A stretch of 64,000 nucleotides of DNA from Gordionus sp. m RMFG-2023 (taxonomy: Eukaryota > Nematomorpha > Gordioida > Chordodea > Parachordodidae). This document shows, piece by piece, positions 61,601-64,000 of this stretch. Below the pieces are notes generated by a model. The model made no database searches, was not told the origin of the DNA, and worked only from the letters and a program-made list of their open reading frames with translations. Position 1 is the stretch's first letter. The number at the start of each line of letters is the position of its first letter. The position numbers and the translations under genes were made by a program. Location of the stretch: positions 19,941,366-20,005,365 of the forward strand of contig NC_088777.1 of NCBI RefSeq assembly GCF_954871325.1. The letters run 5' to 3'.

Positions 61601-63907
61601 ATATTTCACGATACATTCAGATCACCATTATTTAACTTTTTTCGACCTTTGTCAACATCCATTGTCAGGGCTTATTTACATTAGATGCTATAAATGGGAC
61701 TACTGTAATCATGCTAATTTGTGATGCAGATTTCACCACCTAATACTACATCGTCGACCCACTTCCACCTGAACACAAAATCTGTTGAAAATACTTTATC
61801 TTTGGAAGTTGATTTTTCTTTTGCAGTACTAGTTCCAGAAAAATCCCTCTTATTTAGCAATCAAATATAATCAACAAATATATATATCTCCACAAATATT
61901 TATATATTTATTGGTAGGGTATTACCTATTTTAACACCATTCTGCTTTCTACATCAATTTATTTCAGTGCCATGCCTCAGCATTTACTTATCCAATCACA
62001 CGAGAATTGATATGATAGCAAAATTAACTATTAAAGGAATGAGTTGTTGGATGTAGTATCAGACGATGAGGTCCGCAACAAAATTGTATAACAAGAAAAT
62101 ACATTTATATATTAAATCTAATATGTGTCTTAAGTCTGAACCAAGCAATGCCGACAATGAGTAATTAAAATTAATATAATGGTCCAATATTGTATAATAT
62201 AATTAAAATATGATTGAATTGACTATTTAGATGGATTAACATGTATTATATTATACTCAATCAAATGTAGAACAAAAAAATTGATAATCCAGGTCTTAAT
62301 AATTTTATCAGTTTTTCCGCTTAGAATATAGAAAGGATTAAACAGAGGCTTAATATTGTTAGATACAACGAGTTTAAAATTTAATGGTTGGATGATTCAT
62401 AACACTAACAATATATCTGCCTAAGGAATAGGAATTGCCTGGGTTTAAGAATAATTTTATTTTAGATGCTAAACTTAAAAAAAAAGAAACATGATATAAG
62501 CAAACTGACCATTAGTGGACAATGCAAATTATGTCTTAATTTTCTTTAGAAATTTGTTTTTATATGTCTTATATTGGAATTGAAACTTTTAGGTATTTAT
62601 GGCAACTTTGTTAAAATGTCCTGAATTGACCAAAAACTTTAACAATTTTAATTTTTTAAAATCTTTTCATCATCTATGATGGCTGATGATATATTTCGAT
62701 TTTCTAAATCTTCAGGTATAAAAGCAGGTTTTCTAAGAATATTAATATAATATAGTTAAATAAGTCTTTCTCTATTGAAAATATGACATTTATAAATGCT
62801 CTCACGTTTCCTGTAATGTTGGAAATTGATATGGTAGTGCATGCCTTTGCTGACTATTATTTAAATTTTTTTTAATAATAGTAACTTTTAGCGTGCTACT
62901 TATTAAAGAGAAATATCTGCCGGCCGTTACCATTTTTTAAAAAGATAGCAGTAGCGCGCTACCTTTTTTCGAAAGATAGTAGCACATACGGTGTTGAATA
63001 AGATAATTTATTAATAAATGTAATAAATTAAATATAACACCATTAATATACACGGGGGTTATGATCCTTATAAAAAAGTATAAGCAATATTATTGCTAAT
63101 TTTTTATTTTTACAATTATTGAATAATTTTTGAAACATACCATAAATTTATTTTGCATTAACAATTTAAGTTAAATATTTTTATGATCATTCGAACTTCC
63201 ATTAAATTCCATGTTGATTAATCTTTTCACTCCGCCATCACTGAAACGATTGGGCGACTCGCTTTGGATAAATCATAAGTGACTTCGCTAGTATTTTCAA
63301 CTTGGAAATTCTAAAATCTTAAATAATTAGCAAAAAATTTAACAAATAAAATAAATATGATAAATATGCTTTGCAAAAAAATTGTGTGAAATCCCATAAT
63401 ATATTTTTAATGAGGCTCTCCAAACTCTTTAGGGGGCCTGAGCCATCCGCATCGCCACAATAGCTCACTAGGGAGAGCACATGGGCTCCAGTCCCCTGAA
63501 AAATTTGAAGAGCTCTAAAAAAATTTAAATATACCTATAAAAAACGAAAGCCATTTTGAAAATATTAGCTAAAAAATTTTTTTTGTTCCCAATGAGATTA
63601 TAAAGGCTTCTGATGCCATTGCACGAAATCACGAGAAGTGATGGTGGGGAAAATTCACACAAAATGCACAATTTTATCATTGTTTTATCTGCAAAGGAAA
63701 TAAAAGACTTGGAATTTAAGCAAAAATTTATCTACAAGATCCATAAGGCGCTGCTATCAATGAAGCTACCACTGGAATACTTGGCTATATTTTGTCTCGT
63801 TCACAATGACACCAACAAAGAATTCAAACTACGCTGCAAACAGTATCTAGCTGTTAATATCTCCAAAAGAAGAGAAATCCTTAGGACCAACCCAAATCAC
63901 GCTAGTG
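37541..63907 (+). CDS. PDS5: Sister chromatid cohesion protein PDS5 homologue (22 exons in window, 3' end outside)
   Basis: PDS5 is a HEAT-repeat protein that binds cohesin's kleisin subunit in the nucleus and, with WAPL and acetyltransferase partners, sets release or stabilisation of cohesin on chromatin. The exon peptides line up in order with animal PDS5, starting at ITYPPGVKEIS and including LVACIIVDIFRVFAP, PALWKSFLGRFNDI, RTLDKKFRIRKEATMGL, DPDEAVRLQL and LPLEYLAIF. About 1,206 codons lie in the window; exon phases agree at every join. The C-terminal part, normally a charged tail, lies beyond 64,000. Variable inserts occur near residues 253-275 (Glu/Lys-rich), 420-460 and 825-870 (Asn/Ser-rich). 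The start Met at 37,541 was chosen because the conserved N-terminus follows at once. Donors of exons 5, 9, 13 and 19 and the acceptor of exon 6 are weak but are fixed by the alignment. Confidence 0.93.
37694..37891 (+). CDS. PDS5: PDS5 exon 2 (residues 38-103)
   Basis: Contains NFALHIASEEF and LLVACIIVDIFRVFAPNPPY. The acceptor after GATCAG was preferred over the nearer TTTCAG at 37,714 because it restores the family length before NFALH. Where many relatives have an APDAP or APEAP string, this one has APNPP. Followed by a 42-nt intron. Confidence 0.88.
37934..38020 (+). CDS. PDS5: PDS5 exon 3 (residues 104-132)
   Basis: Reads NIFTFLVEELKGIKSP and ends FKRHFYLLE, matching DIFMF..LKG...FYLLE of relatives. 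Phase 0 at both ends; 42-nt intron follows. Confidence 0.92.
38063..38160 (+). CDS. PDS5: PDS5 exon 4 (residues 133-165)
   Basis: Reads NLAWMKAFNICFDIDEGQEI and ends FFNVIN, the last codon being split with exon 5. Confidence 0.92.
38311..38626. mobile_element. MITE in PDS5 intron 4 with GGTC...AGCCCAACCCA tips
   Basis: AGGTCAG..AAAGCCCAACCC on the left is mirrored by GGGTTGGGCCTGAATTTGC then AGACCTA on the right. Internal GGCCAAACTGG and CCAGGCAAAATG strings also pair with right-half sequence. A related tip, TAGACCTGCAGGCCCAACC, occurs at 51,327. Confidence 0.65.
38752..38878 (+). CDS. PDS5: PDS5 exon 5 (residues 165-207)
   Basis: Contains STKVRNYMLDIMSSVL and ends ILVCIIEPYK. A strong-looking donor (GTATGT) occurs at 38,855, but reading through it to the GTTATA donor at 38,879 gives the expected family length into exon 6. 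Confidence 0.85.
39395..40375. repeat. Long imperfect inverted repeat in PDS5 intron 5
   Basis: Left-half strings TAGCTCTAGCTCAAATA, GGGCCTTCAAAG, GGACCACATTTGAAAAGATG and AAACTCACCAAATATG are mirrored in the right half (TTTTGTGAGTTTCATCG, GAAATGTGGTCCC, AAGGCCTATAATTTC, TATTTGAGCTAAAAT). An inner direct repeat (39,615 and 39,770) adds a second level. About 980 bp in all, non-coding, likely a foldback-type transposon. Confidence 0.7.
40937..41072 (+). CDS. PDS5: PDS5 exon 6 (residues 208-253)
   Basis: Reads TQRRDSFNLAKDLIKRTYNI and LEPYIQPYFTTVLFPD. The acceptor context (ATAAAAAG) is poor, but phase and length fit only here. Donor GTAAGC. Confidence 0.85.
41527..41702 (+). CDS. PDS5: PDS5 exon 7 (residues 253-311)
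   Basis: Begins with a Glu/Lys-rich insert (SGDEEEQDKKSKD) and then VYDFIHELYILAPGLLTQVL and DFKLK, the family's VFDLI.ELY block. Confidence 0.88.
42289..42404 (+). CDS. PDS5: PDS5 exon 8 (residues 312-350)
   Basis: Reads EERLNATKALGRMFSEKDSN and PALWKSFLGR, with clean TTTCAG acceptor and GTATGT donor. Confidence 0.94.
42804..42993 (+). CDS. PDS5: PDS5 exon 9 (residues 350-413)
   Basis: Completes FLGRFNDIDTSIRLICV, then SHLLMNHKDLL and ALDPDEAVRLQLVLAL. Donor GTTTTT is weak. Confidence 0.9.
43997..44191 (+). CDS. PDS5: PDS5 exon 10 (residues 414-478)
   Basis: Starts VEASLASHGVSSKL, continues through a variable Asn/Asp/Lys-rich insert and ends KLIDILRSRTLDKK, the start of the RTLDKR..RVRKEA signature. 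Confidence 0.9.
44731..44900 (+). CDS. PDS5: PDS5 exon 11 (residues 479-535)
   Basis: Reads FRIRKEATMGLGNIYKAAY and LYWIRDQCMHSYYQNTIDDQ, the last codon split with exon 12. Confidence 0.94.
45575..45918. mobile_element. MITE-like repeat in PDS5 intron 11
   Basis: Begins near AGAGTGTTGCAAGTCCCG and ends near GCCTCTGTAGTG. It shares CTAGGTTTGAAAATGAT, AATTCGGG/ATTCTCG and CATGCC strings with 47,180-47,480 in intron 13, so both belong to one family. Strand and limits are approximate. Confidence 0.5.
45962..46155 (+). CDS. PDS5: PDS5 exon 12 (residues 535-600)
   Basis: Reads ILVERVFNTCLVPFNLTPHK, RMYRLLHLF and EHSVKAWTEMWKKQ, matching DDRLLVERIFAQYMVPHNL of relatives. Donor after TTGG is inferred from the phase of exon 13. 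Confidence 0.92.
46645..46725 (+). CDS. PDS5: PDS5 exon 13 (residues 600-627)
   Basis: A short exon too small to stand out as a reading frame: after a basic start it reads TTTTDASLNKLFQIS, matching KTDASVKAIFSKVMVIT. Acceptor ATCACAG is good; donor GTTGGT is weak but gives Arg at the join as in relatives. Confidence 0.8.
47180..47480. mobile_element. MITE-like repeat in PDS5 intron 13, relative of 45,575-45,918
   Basis: Carries CCTGAGCTGGACC near its left end and GGCCAGGTTTGAAAATGAT and TTCTCGCCATGCC near its right end. Limits are approximate. Confidence 0.45.
47696..47835 (+). CDS. PDS5: PDS5 exon 14 (residues 627-673)
   Basis: Reads MLPEPIKAFDHLKRLDAMF and ISCKEACQIC, matching NLPDPGKAQDFMKKF and SCKQAEGCV. 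Donor GTAAGA. Confidence 0.94.
48076..49068. mobile_element. Non-autonomous hAT in PDS5 intron 14 (TAGTGCTGTAAAC tips)
   Basis: TAGTGCTGTAAAC is mirrored by GTTTACAGCATTA. Sub-terminal CGAACG and GGAACGC/GTTCACGTTCG repeats lie at both ends. The flanking 8-mers ATGAACAA and ACGAACAG agree at six positions, a slightly decayed hAT duplication. 993 bp, no gene. Confidence 0.78.
49518..49754 (+). CDS. PDS5: PDS5 exon 15 (residues 674-752)
   Basis: Reads KNILKKMGNPQATN, VKQFLERVSPLMIDANAIEC and a less conserved tail. KKLGNP...FLERIAPV.ID is the matching family block. Confidence 0.93.
49755..52156 (+). other. PDS5 intron 15, repeat-bearing
   Basis: Holds a GC-richer unassigned stretch (50,160-50,440), a (TA)n run (50,562-50,582), a GGCCCAACC-type hAT tip at 51,327-51,370 and the CAGGGTTG hAT relative at 51,509-51,821. 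No additional exon was needed by the alignment. Confidence 0.5.
51509..51821. mobile_element. Short CAGGGTTG hAT relative in PDS5 intron 15
   Basis: CAGGGTTGTGTATTTGAGCG on the left and ACCGACTTGTTTACCCTG on the right, with internal similarity to 8,700-9,048. Flanking 8-mers GTTAAAGG and GTTTAGCT agree only in part, so it is older than the copy at 8,384. Confidence 0.75.
52157..52237 (+). CDS. PDS5: PDS5 exon 16 (residues 753-779)
   Basis: A 27-codon exon reading VEDDMQIIKDRGFRLLQ at its end, matching the IRAGLELLKVLS helix. Phase 0 at both ends. Confidence 0.85.
53143..53417 (+). CDS. PDS5: PDS5 exon 17 (residues 780-871)
   Basis: Reads ILSCVFVDSFYTKSTMEHLS, KDDAIVQCSLQVLTNVVKHW and then an Asn/Ser/Asp-rich insert. 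Donor GTAAGT. Confidence 0.92.
54212..54377 (+). CDS. PDS5: PDS5 exon 18 (residues 871-926)
   Basis: Reads TILPSLQKLCKTANSKQTKY and GVICLFTIINHKEIL, matching LLP.L......RQAKYAIHCI. Ends NLTKSLFK. Confidence 0.92.
54539..54739 (+). CDS. PDS5: PDS5 exon 19 (residues 927-993)
   Basis: Reads FLNSLSGLGQISLLCPDLVE, the LITPLVTIGHIALLAPDQF block, and ends NLPNFSK. Donor GTTTTT is weak; phase 0 fits exon 20. Confidence 0.88.
54740..56102 (+). other. PDS5 intron 19
   Basis: No exon needed and no clear element. 54,855-55,440 has a mirrored pair (GGTAAGCAAGATTTAG and GGCAAGAAAGATTTAGGGG with TTTATTTGGG) and AACTCTGCCATCTCAG, possibly a decayed repeat. Confidence 0.4.
56103..56289 (+). CDS. PDS5: PDS5 exon 20 (residues 994-1056)
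   Basis: After a low-similarity start it reads AGILRIKLECKTLSGIWLLC, matching VKIQAIKMMVRWLLGMK. Donor GTAAAT after AAGA. Confidence 0.85.
56722..56872 (+). CDS. PDS5: PDS5 exon 21 (residues 1056-1106)
   Basis: Reads KSFYAFLFTCLESDYESFKL and RHSAIFKSLTF, aligning with TLRLLTTIL...RLRLAAGSAIVKL. The donor GTATAA after AAGGA is set by the phase of exon 22; without splicing a stop follows at 56,890. Confidence 0.8.
57060..59830 (-). mobile_element. Nested hAT remnants with GTAACG-type ends
   Basis: AAGTAACTGGTTAC, AAACGCGTTACCG and GGTAACGAATAGCG strings mark ends near 57,065, 58,500 and 59,570-59,800. The minus strand holds transposase scraps: VEVFIELINTLQPNMKI near 57,850; KAYNIAMSKCQRLWKLENKS near 57,560, matching the KC..LW region before TRWNS; and, probably from a second copy, LITTRWNS near 59,060. 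No open gene remains. Confidence 0.65.
60003..60208. mobile_element. Decayed TAGTGTTGTTAA-group MITE in PDS5 intron 21
   Basis: TAGTTTTGTTCGGGTCGATT on the left and AATCGGGCTTTTTAACAACA then CTA on the right. Similar in length (206 bp) to the 36,463 copy, and both contain GCTCATAG..A..CAGAAGTTTGGA-like inner sequence, so they share an ancestor. Confidence 0.8.
61077..61239. mobile_element. Hairpin MITE, GTGCAGATTTGATGGAAAAC tips
   Basis: A near-perfect inverted repeat of about 28 bp (GTGCAGATTTGATGGAAAAC onward, mirrored by GTTTTCCATCAAATCTGCAC) bounds 163 bp of AT-rich sequence. Superfamily undetermined. Confidence 0.85.
63606..63907 (+). CDS. PDS5: PDS5 exon 22 (residues 1106-1206), last in window
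   Basis: Reads LLMPLHEITRSD, then KFIYKIHKALLSMKLPLEYL and NISKRREILRTNPNH, matching QKLHKGLSRLRLPLEYMAI and NINVRREYLKQH. The acceptor after ATAAAG at 63,605 fits the phase-2 donor of exon 21. Donor GTAATT at 63,908; the gene runs past the window. Confidence 0.92.
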
Positions 63908-64000
63908 GTAATTTTGAATTTCTTTTAAGAAAGAAAAACAAAATATTTTGATTTTATAAAATATATTTAAGAGTTCACACCAAATCTCATCCCATAAATA

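Larger units (their letters stand above)
56873..63605 (+). other. PDS5 intron 21, 6.7 kb, packed with transposon remnants
   Basis: Contains the GTAAC-type hAT cluster (57,060-59,830), a TAGTGTTGTTAA-group element (60,003-60,208), a hAT-like tip near 60,525-60,595 (GGTTCAG..CTCTG), a hairpin MITE (61,077-61,239) and a GTAGCGCGCTAC motif at 62,945-62,965. A short inverted pair (63,408-63,525, AGGCTCTCCAAA and TTTGAAGAGCTCT) lies just before exon 22. No extra PDS5 exon is required by the alignment. Confidence 0.6.

Overview
The window is AT-rich animal DNA in two halves: a nest of transposable elements (about 1.8 to 35.2 kb) and, to its right, one large host gene on the + strand (37.5 kb to beyond the window end). 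The host gene is the cohesin regulator PDS5. I could assemble 22 exons (about 1,206 codons) by matching exon peptides to the animal PDS5 family and requiring splice phases to agree. The first three introns are each exactly 42 nt, whereas later ones run from 161 nt to 6.7 kb. Tiny 5' introns, low GC and heavy transposon load would fit a flatworm-like or similar compact-intron invertebrate, but the sequence does not fix the taxon.

The left half is best read as nested insertions. The outermost layer is a broken Ty3/Gypsy-type LTR retroelement fossil on the - strand, with parts at about 33.2-35.2 kb, 15.3-16.2 kb and 1.8-2.3 kb. A probable Helitron/Helentron (16,192-33,212) splits it. Inside that Helitron sits a 13.4-kb hAT transposon (17,044-30,456) with an exact 8-bp target-site duplication (ATTATATA), terminal inverted repeats of about 3.8 kb and an apparently open five-exon, 610-residue transposase gene (21,367-26,889). 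A second, decayed giant hAT of the same design (2,344-15,263, exact duplication ATCCTTGT) lies in the 3' part of the same Gypsy fossil. It has been invaded by an RTE-clade LINE, a short CAGGG-ended hAT, a piggyBac scrap and a second ZBED-like hAT gene.

The two giant hATs share a layout I do not recognise from described families: TAGTGTTGTTAA tips, then a short palindromic satellite, then a 7- to 16-copy array of a unit of about 115-119 bp centred on the dyad GACAATTGTC, then an AT-rich spacer of about 0.8-1 kb, then the last transposase exon. In the intact element the inverted repeats run into the transposase coding sequence, so the left end carries an antisense copy of the gene's last 69 or so codons. 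This is the main candidate for an undescribed system. Small TAGTGTTGTTAA-ended elements at 36.46 kb and 60.0 kb may be its non-autonomous dependents.

Between the nest and PDS5 (35.2-37.5 kb) lie further repeat scraps and an unassigned coding-like block (36.23-36.87 kb). The PDS5 introns hold several families of short inverted-repeat transposons and hAT remnants, densest in the 6.7-kb intron 21. I saw no rRNA, no convincing tRNA gene and no CRISPR array.
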